From the NCBI RefSeq assembly GCF_016888165.1, contig NZ_JACSWC010000269.1:1-34247 (forward strand): a DNA stretch of 34,247 nt, written 5' to 3'. The notes beneath the pieces were generated by a model that did not search any database, had not been told where the DNA came from, and saw only the letters and a program-made list of their open reading frames with translations. A program made the translations under genes and the position numbers. The DNA comes from Halomicronema sp. CCY15110 (lineage in GTDB: Bacteria; Cyanobacteriota; Cyanobacteriia; Phormidesmidales; Phormidesmidaceae). Shown in pieces: positions 16,638-26,165 of the stretch. Numbering within the stretch: position 1 is the first letter of the stretch; the number at the start of each line of letters is the position of its first letter.

Positions 16638-18460
16638 CACCTGGCCTGGGCTAGTCTCCGGAAACTTCCAGAGCTTTTCAGCAACTCATTATAGGTTCCA
16701 GCGGCAACAATTCTGCCATCTTGAAATTCAAAGATGCGATCGCAGGTCTGGATTGTACTCAAACGATGAGCAATCAAGACCATTGTCACGGTATCCCTCA
16801 ACCCCTCGATTGCCGCCATTACCTCTTTTTCGGTTTTCGTATCCAAAGAGCTAGTCGCCTCATCAAAAATAATCATTGAAGCTTGGCGATATAACGCCCT
16901 AGCGATACCAATGCGTTGTTGCTGTCCACCACTAAGCCTCACTCCACGCTCCCCAAGCATTGTTTCATACTTCGCTGGCAGACCCTCAATATACTCATCA
17001 ATTCGAGCGAGTTTAGCAGCTTCTAGCACTCGGTCATAGTCAATGAGATGGGGGGCAATGCCGAAGGCAATATTATTCGCAATCGTCGTGTCAGCCAGAA
17101 AAATGCTTTGAGGTACATAAGCAACACCTAGCTGCCAAGCCCGGAGACGCTGTCCCCATAGAGGTTCGTCATCTACAAAAACACGCCCTTTCTGAGGCTG
17201 CAATAACCCCAAAATGACATTCACGGTAGTACTTTTGCCGCTGCCAGTCGTACCCACAAAACCAACAGTTGTACATGAGTCAATCGTTAGGTTGAGGTCT
17301 TGCAGAATCCAGCGATCGTCCTGCTCATAATGAAACCAAACCTGCTCTAACAGTATTTTTTGAGCTAAGTGTAGCGGTTCGACCTCAGTCGCTTTTAGCA
17401 TCGGGTCAATCGGTCGTTGAATTGCTGTTAACACTCGGATCAAAGAAGCCCGAGCCCCCTGCGCCCGAGCCAAAGCAGAAAAAAGCTGTTGTAGAGCAGG
17501 TAGGAGGCGATATACTCCCAGTGCTAATCCCCCTAAAACAGGAATTACCGCTTCAAAGTTGCCGCCGCCTACCAGGCTCAGAGCAAGTATGCCAATAAAG
17601 ACCATGGCAATCATTTCAATGCCATAACGAGGCATTGAGGACGTCAGCAAAATTGACGCATAGGCATTTTGAACAGCGTAGTTAGACCGAGCGTAATGCG
17701 TCTGGAAAAACGGATAGGTATTAGCCAGAATCACGTTTTGAATACCTCCCAGACTCTCTTGAACAATTTTTATCTGCTGCTGATTATTCTGAGTCATGAG
17801 TTGACTGCTGTTTAAAAGAGCCTTCCGCCTCAAGCGATAAATCAAAACATAAGCTATTCCTAGTGTCAACAAAGCCACCAACATAGCAATCGGATTAATA
17901 GCTAATAAACCAATTAATAAACTAACGGCTATCATCCCATTAGCAATTACCAGCAAAAGTGGCCCCATCACGCCATTCGAAATAGTTGCCGTGTCAGTAG
18001 AAAGAAGCGTGATCAAATCGCTACTATTTTGCCGAACATGATATTCATATGGCTGTAGTAGAATGTGTTCATATACAAGACAGCCAACTTCTGTAGAAAT
18101 GCGAGCTGAAATATAAGTTTGAATGTAGAGAACAGCCATTCTCAGTAAATTATTGATGACTGTAATGATAATAAAAGTGCTCGTCAGGAGTAGTATTAAC
18201 TGCGACGTAGATTCAACCTTTAGGAGATCTAGAATGGGCTGCCAGCGAGGTGAGTTTAAGAGGTCATCGGGATCGCTTAGAGAACTCAAAAAGGGGATGA
18301 CAGCTGCCAAATTGAGAACCTCCATAATTGCCGAAACGATCATGAGCATAACGAGCCACCCCAACTGTCGTTTGCGAGCAAGACTAAGGGTTCTCAGTAA
18401 TTGAAAAACGTCCTGAAATAAACTCGATTGACCGGGAGGTTTAGAAGCTATATATGACAT
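16637..18460 (-). CDS. ABC half-transporter, MsbA/PglK-type glycan flippase candidate
   Basis: A 607-residue fused permease-ATPase. The N-terminal half (to about 345) has six hydrophobic helices of a type IV exporter permease; the C-terminal nucleotide-binding domain has Walker A GTTGSGKS (about 403-410), the signature LSGGQ (509-513), Walker B MIIFDE (529-534), D-loop SSLD and H-loop IAHRLST. As a half-transporter it should act as a homodimer. In known glycan clusters such proteins (for example PglK) flip undecaprenyl-diphosphate oligosaccharides; MsbA flips lipid A. Its position as first gene of the glycan cluster, with no Wzx in sight, makes glycan flipping the best inference. Start ATG at 18460; a TTG one codon upstream is unneeded. 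Divergent from the dehydratase gene with 488 bases between. Confidence 0.9.
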   Translation of the reverse strand: MSYIASKPPGQSSLFQDVFQLLRTLSLARKRQLGWLVMLMIVSAIMEVLNLAAVIPFLSSLSDPDDLLNSPRWQPILDLLKVESTSQLILLLTSTFIIITVINNLLRMAVLYIQTYISARISTEVGCLVYEHILLQPYEYHVRQNSSDLITLLSTDTATISNGVMGPLLLVIANGMIAVSLLIGLLAINPIAMLVALLTLGIAYVLIYRLRRKALLNSSQLMTQNNQQQIKIVQESLGGIQNVILANTYPFFQTHYARSNYAVQNAYASILLTSSMPRYGIEMIAMVFIGILALSLVGGGNFEAVIPVLGGLALGVYRLLPALQQLFSALARAQGARASLIRVLTAIQRPIDPMLKATEVEPLHLAQKILLEQVWFHYEQDDRWILQDLNLTIDSCTTVGFVGTTGSGKSTTVNVILGLLQPQKGRVFVDDEPLWGQRLRAWQLGVAYVPQSIFLADTTIANNIAFGIAPHLIDYDRVLEAAKLARIDEYIEGLPAKYETMLGERGVRLSGGQQQRIGIARALYRQASMIIFDEATSSLDTKTEKEVMAAIEGLRDTVTMVLIAHRLSTIQTCDRIFEFQDGRIVAAGTYNELLKSSGSFRRLAQAR

Positions 18461-18948
18461 CAAAAAACTCAGGATTCAACTCAAACTCAATATGTAGGTC
18501 TGATATCGTAATGTAATGTAGTCGACAAAATTAGTTTTTGGTGGATGGCAAAAGCGCTTTTCGTCTCAGAGCGCGTCTTCCAGTGTCACTGATGGGCACT
18601 ACCCAACTGATTAGCACTAACCAATAGAGAGGAAAACACACGGACAACTTTGTGAAGTCATCAACGCGCATCCGCACTTGCTATCGCCTTCAGGCGCACC
18701 CCACTGTTGTCCCTCCACCCATGGTTGGAGGCAGGCATATTGTCCGATAACCCAATCCGCAATCCAAAATTGGGATACATGCTCCCCTTTTCTGATCAGT
18801 ACCCATGGCATCGCATCGGTGAGACGATGCTCTATTGTTCTTAGAGAGTGCTGAGATGATTGTCGTGGGTGGCTGTCTCTGCCGAAAGGTTTTCCTCATC
18901 GTACTGCTTGGGGAAAGAATTTTTGACATGCTCTAGTCTATCTATACT
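18461..18948. other. Divergent intergenic region of the glycan cluster
   Basis: 488 bases without a convincing gene, separating the ABC-led minus-strand operon from the plus-strand dehydratase, so it must hold both promoters. Visible elements are a perfect 12-base palindrome AAAAGCGCTTTT at 18550-18561, an inverted repeat CCCAAT/ATTGGG at 18751-18774, and a hairpin GCATCG/CGATGC at 18813-18830 with a six-base loop. A TTGACA at 18923 and TATACT at 18943 are only 14 bases apart and abut the start codon, so they are not a credible promoter. No real ORF is supported on either strand. Confidence 0.5.
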
Positions 18949-20796
18949 ATGTCTCGTTTTCCTTCTATCTATCGCCTTGCTCAGGTCGCCCTGGATGCGA
19001 TCGCGGCAGTTTTGTCAATCTTCCTGGCATTTTGGGTGCGCTTTGAGGGCACTCTGCCAGCCCAGTACTGGCCTCTGGTGGAAGGCATCTTGCTGGTGGG
19101 AGTGCCGGCACGACTCCTGAGCCAGTGGGGATTTGGGGCCTATCGTCAGATTTGGCGATTGTTCAGCCTGCGAGATTTTTGGACGCTTTTTCAAGCAGGG
19201 AGTTTCTACTCCCTCTTGCTGGTTTTATCCACGCGCCTGCTGTTGCTCAAGTTTATCGACCTCCCAGTGTTGCCGTTGGGGGTAGCGGTGATGGACTGGG
19301 GGTTCTGCCTGGCGGGCATGACCTTAATACGGTTTTTGCGCTCGTGGCAAACGTCCCCTAGCAGAAGCAGCAAGCATCCACCGAGTACCCATGCCAAGCG
19401 CCTGTTGCTGTTGGGAGCCGGGCGGGCGGGAGCCCAAATTGTGCGCGAGACTCGTCAAAACGATCGCTTGGATTTTTGGGTGGTGGGTTTTTTGGACGAT
19501 GACCCCAGTAAACTGGGCCGCCAGGTTGAAGGCGTCAAGGTACTGGGCAAAATTAGCCAACTCACAACTTGGGCCGTTCGGCTAGCGGTTGATGAAGTGC
19601 TGATTACCATGCCCTCGGCGTCCAGCGATCGCATTCAGCAAGTCGTCAACCTGGCCAAGCTAGAAGGCATCGCGATTAAAATCGTACCGCCCATGCAGGA
19701 GTTGCTGAGCGATCGCAGTCTTGCCCGGCAAATTCGTGACATCCGGCTAGAAGACTTGTTGGGACGTCCCGAAGTGGTTCTAGACTTCAGCGAACAACTT
19801 TCGAGTGACTTGCCCGCCGCAACGGAACAAATCCAAAATCACGTGGTGCTGGTCACAGGCGCTGGCGGCACCATCGGGTCGGAGCTTTGTCGCCAACTCG
19901 CGCTGCTGCGGCCCCGGCAACTCATCCTTTTAGGACGGGGCGAAAATAGTATTTTCCATATTGATCAGGAACTGCGAACCACCTTCCCCGCATTGGATCT
20001 GGTTCCCGTCATCGCTGACATTCGCAACCCAGAACGCATGGCTGACATTTTCCGGCGTTACTGTCCAGAGGTCGTTTTCCATGCCGCCGCCCACAAACAT
20101 GTTCCGCTGATGGAACTCAATCCCACGGAGGCGATCGAGAATAATGCGATCGCTTCCGCTCAACTGGCGATGCTAGCGGACAAAATCGGCGTCAAAACCT
20201 TCGTGCTGATTTCCACAGATAAGGCCGTGGCCCCTAGCAGCTTTATGGGCTTAAGCAAGCGGCTAGCAGAATTACTGGTGAGTGGGGTCGCCCAGCACAG
20301 CCAAACCCGATTTCTGTCGGTTCGCTTTGGCAATGTGCTCGGCAGCCGAGGCAGCGTCATCCCAATTTTTGAAAGTCAAATTGCCAAAGGGGGACCCGTC
20401 ACCGTCACCGATCCAACCATGACTCGTTACTTTATGACTACCCCAGAGGCGGCACGACTGGTCCTACAAAGTTTAGCCGTCGGTAAAACTGGCCAAACCT
20501 TAGTGCTTGATATGGGGCAGCCCATGCGCATTTATATGCTGGCAGAACAACTGATTCGCCTGAAAGGATATATCCCGGGTCAAGATATTGAAATTCACGT
20601 GACGGGTATTCGCCCCGGCGAGAAATTACATGAATCTCTGGTTGATGAAAACGAAGAATTGCACATCACACCTCATCCTAGGCTGCAATGCCTCGTCAAA
20701 CGACAACTAGAATATTTGCCAACCGCTGCCACTTTAGAAAAAATTGATCGGATTTTAGAGTCGTCTGATCTAGAAGCTTTATGGCATCTTTTTTGA
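18949..20796 (+). CDS. Membrane-bound nucleotide-sugar 4,6-dehydratase (PglF/WbpM/CapD type)
   Basis: A 615-residue protein with four N-terminal membrane helices (about 10-30, 45-60, 80-100, 110-130), a CoA-binding-like Rossmann domain with LLGAGRAG (154-161), and a C-terminal short-chain dehydrogenase/reductase domain with TGAGGTIG (303-310), HAAAHKHVPLME (378-389), STDKA (422-426) and a Met433-x3-Lys437 catalytic pair. Met in place of the usual Tyr is the hallmark of UDP-GlcNAc 4,6-dehydratases such as WbpM, PglF and FlmA-like enzymes. It should convert UDP-GlcNAc (or a similar sugar) to a 4-keto-6-deoxy intermediate for amino-deoxy sugars. No aminotransferase or acetyltransferase lies in the window. 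Divergent from the ABC transporter, mirroring the PglF/PglK partnership of known glycosylation loci. Confidence 0.93.
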   Translation: MSRFPSIYRLAQVALDAIAAVLSIFLAFWVRFEGTLPAQYWPLVEGILLVGVPARLLSQWGFGAYRQIWRLFSLRDFWTLFQAGSFYSLLLVLSTRLLLLKFIDLPVLPLGVAVMDWGFCLAGMTLIRFLRSWQTSPSRSSKHPPSTHAKRLLLLGAGRAGAQIVRETRQNDRLDFWVVGFLDDDPSKLGRQVEGVKVLGKISQLTTWAVRLAVDEVLITMPSASSDRIQQVVNLAKLEGIAIKIVPPMQELLSDRSLARQIRDIRLEDLLGRPEVVLDFSEQLSSDLPAATEQIQNHVVLVTGAGGTIGSELCRQLALLRPRQLILLGRGENSIFHIDQELRTTFPALDLVPVIADIRNPERMADIFRRYCPEVVFHAAAHKHVPLMELNPTEAIENNAIASAQLAMLADKIGVKTFVLISTDKAVAPSSFMGLSKRLAELLVSGVAQHSQTRFLSVRFGNVLGSRGSVIPIFESQIAKGGPVTVTDPTMTRYFMTTPEAARLVLQSLAVGKTGQTLVLDMGQPMRIYMLAEQLIRLKGYIPGQDIEIHVTGIRPGEKLHESLVDENEELHITPHPRLQCLVKRQLEYLPTAATLEKIDRILESSDLEALWHLF

Positions 20797-20916
20797 GCCC
20801 ATTTTACTGGCCAGTGTGGCTTCATTAGAACAATTCAATTTCTCAGGCCGAGCTACTGAATGTGAGAACGACTGTCCAGTTAGGCGAGTTAAATCATCGG
20901 AGATCATACTGAATTC

Positions 20917-22836
20917 ATGTCTTGGTTAAGCTCGTGGTTTGATCTCGCGTTCAAACTAATACTGCTATCGATTTATTTTATTGGAATATGGAGATTAGGA
21001 GACAAGGAAATCTTCAAAAGTGATAGATTTCCTATTTTCTTGATTGCCTTTTTGCCATTCTTTGGCATCTATAAATTTATCAGTGCCCTAGGGAAAGAGT
21101 CACTGCTCAATGAGTCGTATACGATAACTGCAATTATCATTCCTGTTATTATTTTTCTGGTTTCAACGACACAGCAAAGGTCGCATTATCAGTTACGACA
21201 AGATTTTCAAACCCTATTCAAGCAGCATCGACTTGTGATTGGCTGTCTAGGATGTGGCTTTGTATTTTTTCTAATGCGGGGACTATATCTCGAATATCCT
21301 GGCGATGCCATCGAATACTTACAAAGAGTGGGGCAAGCCAACCAAGATTTAGCAGGTGGCATTCAGTCACTGTGGCGCCATGACTCTGACAACACCTTTT
21401 TCAGCAGTTTTCAACAATGGTTAGTGGGCAGTGACTATTGGATGCGAGAAAAGTTAAGGGTTGTGGCCGCATTCAATGTTTGTATGCTTTCCCTGGCGGC
21501 TTATCGTTTGGCACTGTGGGCGATCGGCAAAAAGACCATTGCTGTGATTTCGATGCTGTTGTTCTTAGGCTTTTACGGCAACTTGCAGATCAGCTTTTTC
21601 ATGTATAAGATTCTGCAAGGGGCGACCCTAGCTATGATTGTTTATCTAGAATTAGTCCCTCTACTTTATCGCCTATTTTCGGGTGTTTCTGTTCAACAAC
21701 TTAGCTATTCAAAAAGAAATCTTGAGCTGATCTTAATCTTGGTGGGGATTTGGATGTGTCGAGACTGTCATCAGGAAAAAGTACTTTATGTTGTCACGAT
21801 CGCTTTTGCCTATGCTTTGCTGACCGTGTTCAAACACATCGCTCAACGACAGCTTCCTTCCATTAGATCTATCGCGTTCTTATTAATATCTTTTGCGCCC
21901 TTTTTATTGCTGTTTTTCTCCGCCAAAGAGCCCAGACCGGGTCATCCCCTGACTAAAGAATGGCTTTCCATTGGCAATTATGAGCTCTTTACATATTGGC
22001 CTTTAGCGGCGAATTCTGGCGTGATTTTGCTCGACATCGTTGTCATCGGCTTAGCCATCATTTTATTAAGCAGCTACGGGAGCGATTCAAAAGCGTTTTT
22101 CTTGGCGGCGATCGCGATCGCGCCTTTTCTGTTGTTTCTTAATCCCATTGCTGTCACTGGCCTAATCAAGCTGACATTTCCGGTTAATGTCTACCGCTTA
22201 ATGCTCGCAGGCTTGCCCTGGCTGTTTTTACCGTTCGCGGTGCACACGCTGAAACGGGATTACGCGATTCGTCTGGATTACTTATTAATTGTGTTTATTT
22301 GCCTTGGCTTCTTTGTCTATGCGCCCATTTATGGAAAGTTTCCCCACATCTTAAAGCGGGTGCCACCTTATGCCGATGGTCGAGACTTAATGCCGGTGGT
22401 TGACTATTTGCTCAAGGATGTTGACCATGACGATCGCCCTCAGCTCAAGGTGATGGCACCGCCCTATGTCGGCAGCTATGTGGCCGCTTGGCCCACCTTT
22501 CAAGTTGCTTCCAATCGCTGGATTGATAATAATATCGTGGGATCTCGTGCAGATCTCAGCTATCTGTATGGCTCAGAGATTACAGCCGCCGAGATTACAG
22601 CAATACTGACCAGCGGAAATTATGACGTCATTGTTATTGATGCCCGGGATGGACTGACTTACCGTAGCTGGCTAGCGCGCATGACTGGGCATTGGCCTGT
22701 GGACTTGATCATGAGTCAGCGGGCGTTATTGGCCGGTCAATCATTGCGGAGCTATTTAGCTGATCAACCTCAGCCCATGTTTGAAAAGACACTAGAACAG
22801 AATGGGTTCCAGGTATATCAAACACTGATCCAGTAG
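20917..22836 (+). CDS. Large polytopic membrane protein, possibly GT-C-like
   Basis: A 639-residue protein I do not recognise with certainty. It has about 12-14 hydrophobic helices from residue 10 to about 470, then a soluble C-terminal region of about 165 residues ending in FQVYQTLIQ. After an early helix there is an exposed YPGDAIEYLQRV segment (about 127-138), an acidic loop in the place where GT-C glycosyltransferases carry their catalytic aspartate; the C-terminal part has NYDVIVIDARDG. These are the only hints of a GT-C lipid-phospho-sugar transferase or oligosaccharyltransferase-like role. ATG at 20917, 120 bases after the dehydratase on the same strand, so it is probably cotranscribed. 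It could instead be a polymerase or ligase of the same pathway. Confidence 0.6.
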   Translation: MSWLSSWFDLAFKLILLSIYFIGIWRLGDKEIFKSDRFPIFLIAFLPFFGIYKFISALGKESLLNESYTITAIIIPVIIFLVSTTQQRSHYQLRQDFQTLFKQHRLVIGCLGCGFVFFLMRGLYLEYPGDAIEYLQRVGQANQDLAGGIQSLWRHDSDNTFFSSFQQWLVGSDYWMREKLRVVAAFNVCMLSLAAYRLALWAIGKKTIAVISMLLFLGFYGNLQISFFMYKILQGATLAMIVYLELVPLLYRLFSGVSVQQLSYSKRNLELILILVGIWMCRDCHQEKVLYVVTIAFAYALLTVFKHIAQRQLPSIRSIAFLLISFAPFLLLFFSAKEPRPGHPLTKEWLSIGNYELFTYWPLAANSGVILLDIVVIGLAIILLSSYGSDSKAFFLAAIAIAPFLLFLNPIAVTGLIKLTFPVNVYRLMLAGLPWLFLPFAVHTLKRDYAIRLDYLLIVFICLGFFVYAPIYGKFPHILKRVPPYADGRDLMPVVDYLLKDVDHDDRPQLKVMAPPYVGSYVAAWPTFQVASNRWIDNNIVGSRADLSYLYGSEITAAEITAILTSGNYDVIVIDARDGLTYRSWLARMTGHWPVDLIMSQRALLAGQSLRSYLADQPQPMFEKTLEQNGFQVYQTLIQ

Positions 22837-23005
22837 GTTAGGCTTCTGATGCGGTTATCCCTTGCTCGCCAGTGATTGGGCCTCAAAACAGTCGATCTTG
22901 AGATGCCACGATTGACGCAATGACGACTGGCATGGGCCACATTTTTGCCGTGCTCAGGGCGTTAGGGCAAGCGACTCATCCATACACAAAATTCCCCAAC
23001 CAAAA

Positions 23006-23032
23006 CGGGGGGGCATCGTGAATGCCCCCCCG
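23006..23032 (-). terminator. Strong GC hairpin, likely gcvP terminator
   Basis: A perfect 11-base stem CGGGGGGGCAT / ATGCCCCCCCG with a five-base loop (CGTGA). On the minus strand it is followed by GTTTTGG, giving a short U run, so it fits a rho-independent terminator for gcvP. On the plus strand no U run follows, but the hairpin could still weaken read-through from the membrane-protein gene ending at 22836. Confidence 0.65.
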
Positions 23033-23043
23033 ACATGAGTGAC

Positions 23044-23080
23044 TGACCCCGCTGTTTAAGCAGACAGCCACAGCGGGTCA
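23044..23080 (-). terminator. Second hairpin just after gcvP stop
   Basis: TGACCCCGCTGT and ACAGCGGGTCA pair over 11 bases with one bulged C and a 14-base loop. It lies within ten bases of the gcvP stop and precedes the stronger hairpin, so the two form stacked 3'-end structures. No U run follows directly. Confidence 0.4.
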
Positions 23081-23086
23081 CCGTCG

Positions 23087-26023
23087 TTACTCTCCGTAAG
23101 CGTCCATGGGGAGGCAGGCGCACATGAGGTTGCGATCGCCATACGCCTGGTCAATGCGATTGGCGACGGGCCAAAACTTATGCTCTTGAGTCCAGCGGGT
23201 GGGGAAGACGGCTTGACGGCGATCGTAGGGACGCTGCCAATCAGCTACCAGGTCTTCGGCAGTGTGTGGAGCCAGCTTGAGCGGATTCTGGTCGGCGTCG
23301 ATTTGCCCGGTGGCGATCGCCTCAATCTCCTGACGAATGGCGATCATCGCCTCGCAAAACCGATCCAGTTCCGCTTTCGACTCACTCTCCGTCGGCTCAA
23401 TCATCAGCGTGCCCGCCACGGGCCAGGACATCGTCGGCGGATGGAAACCGTAGTCGATCAAGCGCTTGGCCACATCTTCCACGGTGACCCCGGCGGATTT
23501 CCGGAAAGGCCGCAAATCAATGATGCATTCGTGAGCAATCAGGCCATGCTTGCCGGTATAGAGAATGTCGTAGTGCTCAGCCAGCCGCTGCGCGATGTAA
23601 TTGGCATTCAGAATCGCGACTTCCGTAGCTCGTTGCAGGCCCGTAGCCCCCATCATGGCAATGTACATCCATGAAATCGGGAGGATGCTTGCACTGCCCC
23701 AGGGCGCAGCAGTGACGGCCCCAATCGCCTGTTGACCGCCAACCTCTGGCACCAGGCTGTGGCCTGGTAGATAAGGCACTAAATGCGCTTGTACGCCAAT
23801 GGGGCCAACCCCTGGACCGCCTCCACCATGGGGAATACAAAACGTTTTATGTAAGTTGAGGTGGCAAACATCAGCCCCAAAGTCTGCCGGACGACAGAGC
23901 CCCACCTGGGCATTCATATTGGCCCCATCCATATAGACTTGGCCGCCATGGGTGTGGACGATGTCGCAAATGTCGCGAATGCCCGCTTCAAAGACGCCAT
24001 GGGTCGAAGGATAGGTGACCATGAGGGCCGCGAGTTGGGCGCTGTGCTTTTCCGCTTTGGCGCGGAGGTCGTCGAGGTCAACATTGCCCTGGCTGTCACA
24101 TTGCACGCCGACGACTTTCATCCCCGCCATCACCGCACTGGCGGGATTGGTGCCGTGGGCCGATTCCGGAATCAAGCAAACGGTGCGATCGCCCTGACCG
24201 CGCTGTTGATGATATTCGCGAATCACCAAGAGCCCGGCATACTCCCCCTGGGCTCCGGCATTGGGTTGCAGAGAAATGCCAGCAAAGCCAGTGATTTCGC
24301 ACAGCCAGTCTTCAAGCTGTTGAAACAGTTGCCGATAGCCCTGGGTTTGCTCTAGGGGGGCAAAGGGATGGATCTGCCCAAATTCGGGCCAGGTGATTGG
24401 CACCATCTCCGCCGTGGCGTTGAGCTTCATGGTGCAAGAGCCCAGAGGAATCATCGCCGCCGTCAGCGACAAATCGCGGGATTGCAGCCGATGCATATAC
24501 CGCAGCATCTCTGTTTCTGAATGGTAAGTGTTGAAAACGGGATGGCTCAGAAACTCACTAGTGCGTTGCAGCGGATGATCCACGAGGGGCGATGTGGCCG
24601 CTGGGGGCAGAGTCGTTTGCTCAGTAAACACGGCAATGAGCTCCCGCACGTCCACCGCCGTCGTGGTTTCATCCAGGGCCACAATCAGCGTTTGGGCATC
24701 CAGCTGACGGAGATTGATGCGTTGCTGGGCGGCCCTCGCCAGAATCGCCGCTTGGCGATCGCCTACCTGCACTCGCAAAGTGTCGAAATATGGCTCCGTC
24801 CCTAACTCGAATCCGGCTTGCTGCAAGGCGGTCGCCAGGGTGACGGTGTGCTGATGGATGCGGGTGGCGATCGCCTGCAAGCCTTGGGGGCCGTGATACA
24901 CCGCATACATGCCCGCAATGACCGCCAGCAGCACCTGCGCGGTGCAAATGTTGCTGGTGGCTGCATCCCGCCGGATATGCTGTTCGCGAGTTTGCAGGGC
25001 CAAGCGCAACGCGGGCTTGTCGTATCGATCCTTGGAGACGCCGACGAGCCGACCCGGCAGTTTGCGGGCGTACTGGTTCAGGGTGGCAAAGTAGGCGGCG
25101 TGGGGGCCGCCAAAGCCCAGGGGCACGCCAAAGCGCTGGGTGTTGCCCACGGCAATGTCGGCTCCCATTTCGCCAGGAGACTTGAGCAGCGTCAGGCTCA
25201 ACAGATCGGCCACGACGGTGACCAGGGCTCGCTGGGCATGGACCTGCTGAATGAAATCGGTGTAATCGTAAACCGCGCCATCCGTTGCCGGATAGGATAC
25301 GAGAGCGCCAAAAATCGGGGTCGAGTCATCAAAATCGCGATGGTCACCGACCTGTACCTCAATGCCCAGGGGCAATGCGCGGGTTTGCACCACCGCGATG
25401 GTCTGGGGATGGCAGTTTGCCGACACCCAAAACGTTTTCACTGCTTTTTGCTTGCGGACGTTGAAGCTCAGGGTCATGGCTTCAGCGGCGGCGGTGCCTT
25501 CGTCCAGCAGAGACGCATTAGCAATTTCTAGCCCCGTGAGATCGGTCACCATCGTCTGATAGTTCAGCAGGGCTTCTAACCGTCCCTGGGAGATTTCAGG
25601 CTGGTAGGGGGTGTATTGGGTATACCAGCCCGGATTTTCCAGCACGTTGCGTTGAATGACGGGGGGAGTGATGGTGTTGGCATAGCCCAAACCGAGATAA
25701 GAGCGCCACACCTGGTTTTGGTTAGCGATCGCCCGCAGTTCTTCCAACGCCTCCGTTTCCGACCGGCCCGCCCCGACGTTCAGCTCCTGAGTGAGGCGAA
25801 TGCTCGCGGGCACGGTAGCGGTCATCAAATCAGCCAGCGAGTCGTACCCCAAAGCCGTCAGCATGGCCTGAATATCGCCTGATCGCGGCCCAATGTGACG
25901 GGCGACAAACTCGCTCAGGTCGGGCAGTGGAGGCTCAACCTGGGGAGCCGTGGTCGAAGTCGCGCGCGCGATCGCAGCAGGGCTTGCGGGGGACAGGGGC
26001 GTCGGGGTTTGGCTGGGCAACAA
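23087..26023 (-). CDS. gcvP: Glycine dehydrogenase (decarboxylating), P protein
   Basis: The PLP-dependent P protein of the glycine cleavage system, which decarboxylates glycine and passes aminomethyl to the H protein lipoyl arm; in cyanobacteria it serves photorespiratory glycine. About 978 residues, the normal single-chain size with two homologous halves. The active-site lysine is in HLNLHKTF (about 721-728 in this numbering), followed by the glycine-rich [13 protein letters not shown]; the catalytic [13 protein letters not shown]-like segment [13 protein letters not shown] and the [13 protein letters not shown] loop are also present. No ATG exists near the N-terminus. The longest frame begins at TTG 26041, but AGGAG lies inside it, ten bases before TTG 26023, so the latter is chosen. 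No gcvT or gcvH is adjacent, and no glycine riboswitch was recognised upstream. Confidence 0.95.
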   Translation of the reverse strand: MLPSQTPTPLSPASPAAIARATSTTAPQVEPPLPDLSEFVARHIGPRSGDIQAMLTALGYDSLADLMTATVPASIRLTQELNVGAGRSETEALEELRAIANQNQVWRSYLGLGYANTITPPVIQRNVLENPGWYTQYTPYQPEISQGRLEALLNYQTMVTDLTGLEIANASLLDEGTAAAEAMTLSFNVRKQKAVKTFWVSANCHPQTIAVVQTRALPLGIEVQVGDHRDFDDSTPIFGALVSYPATDGAVYDYTDFIQQVHAQRALVTVVADLLSLTLLKSPGEMGADIAVGNTQRFGVPLGFGGPHAAYFATLNQYARKLPGRLVGVSKDRYDKPALRLALQTREQHIRRDAATSNICTAQVLLAVIAGMYAVYHGPQGLQAIATRIHQHTVTLATALQQAGFELGTEPYFDTLRVQVGDRQAAILARAAQQRINLRQLDAQTLIVALDETTTAVDVRELIAVFTEQTTLPPAATSPLVDHPLQRTSEFLSHPVFNTYHSETEMLRYMHRLQSRDLSLTAAMIPLGSCTMKLNATAEMVPITWPEFGQIHPFAPLEQTQGYRQLFQQLEDWLCEITGFAGISLQPNAGAQGEYAGLLVIREYHQQRGQGDRTVCLIPESAHGTNPASAVMAGMKVVGVQCDSQGNVDLDDLRAKAEKHSAQLAALMVTYPSTHGVFEAGIRDICDIVHTHGGQVYMDGANMNAQVGLCRPADFGADVCHLNLHKTFCIPHGGGGPGVGPIGVQAHLVPYLPGHSLVPEVGGQQAIGAVTAAPWGSASILPISWMYIAMMGATGLQRATEVAILNANYIAQRLAEHYDILYTGKHGLIAHECIIDLRPFRKSAGVTVEDVAKRLIDYGFHPPTMSWPVAGTLMIEPTESESKAELDRFCEAMIAIRQEIEAIATGQIDADQNPLKLAPHTAEDLVADWQRPYDRRQAVFPTRWTQEHKFWPVANRIDQAYGDRNLMCACLPMDAYGE

Positions 26024-26033
26024 CTCGAAAAAT

Positions 26034-26038
26034 CTCCT
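26034..26038 (-). promoter_or_regulatory. Ribosome binding site supporting a TTG start of gcvP
   Basis: AGGAG on the minus strand, ten bases upstream of TTG at 26023 and thirteen before the next TTG at 26020. The earlier TTG at 26041 has no Shine-Dalgarno sequence before it. Confidence 0.45.
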
Positions 26039-26165
26039 CAACGTTTCACAACATCATCTATATCAGTGTTGATGATGCAGCCGTCAATACTTAGGAAGCA
26101 AGACGGGTGCATCTCACATTTGACATTGTGTAACAAAGACTAACGACTTGTCAGAGTTCGATCTG

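Noticed and set aside
18617-18811. Minus-strand frame of 64 codons in the divergent region
   Set aside because: Cys/Trp-rich composition with no motif and no ribosome binding site; random frame likely.
18923-18948. TTGACA and TATACT before the dehydratase
   Set aside because: Spacing is 14 bases and the second box abuts the start codon, so transcription would begin inside the gene.
20806-20815. Palindrome ACTGGCCAGT after the dehydratase
   Set aside because: Only ten bases, no loop and no U run; not a credible terminator.
24818-25531. Plus-strand frame of 237 codons inside gcvP
   Set aside because: Long only because the region is GC-rich; gcvP on the other strand has all its motifs here.
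26042-26165. Glycine riboswitch before gcvP
   Set aside because: Only 124 bases precede the gene and no tandem aptamer core was recognised.
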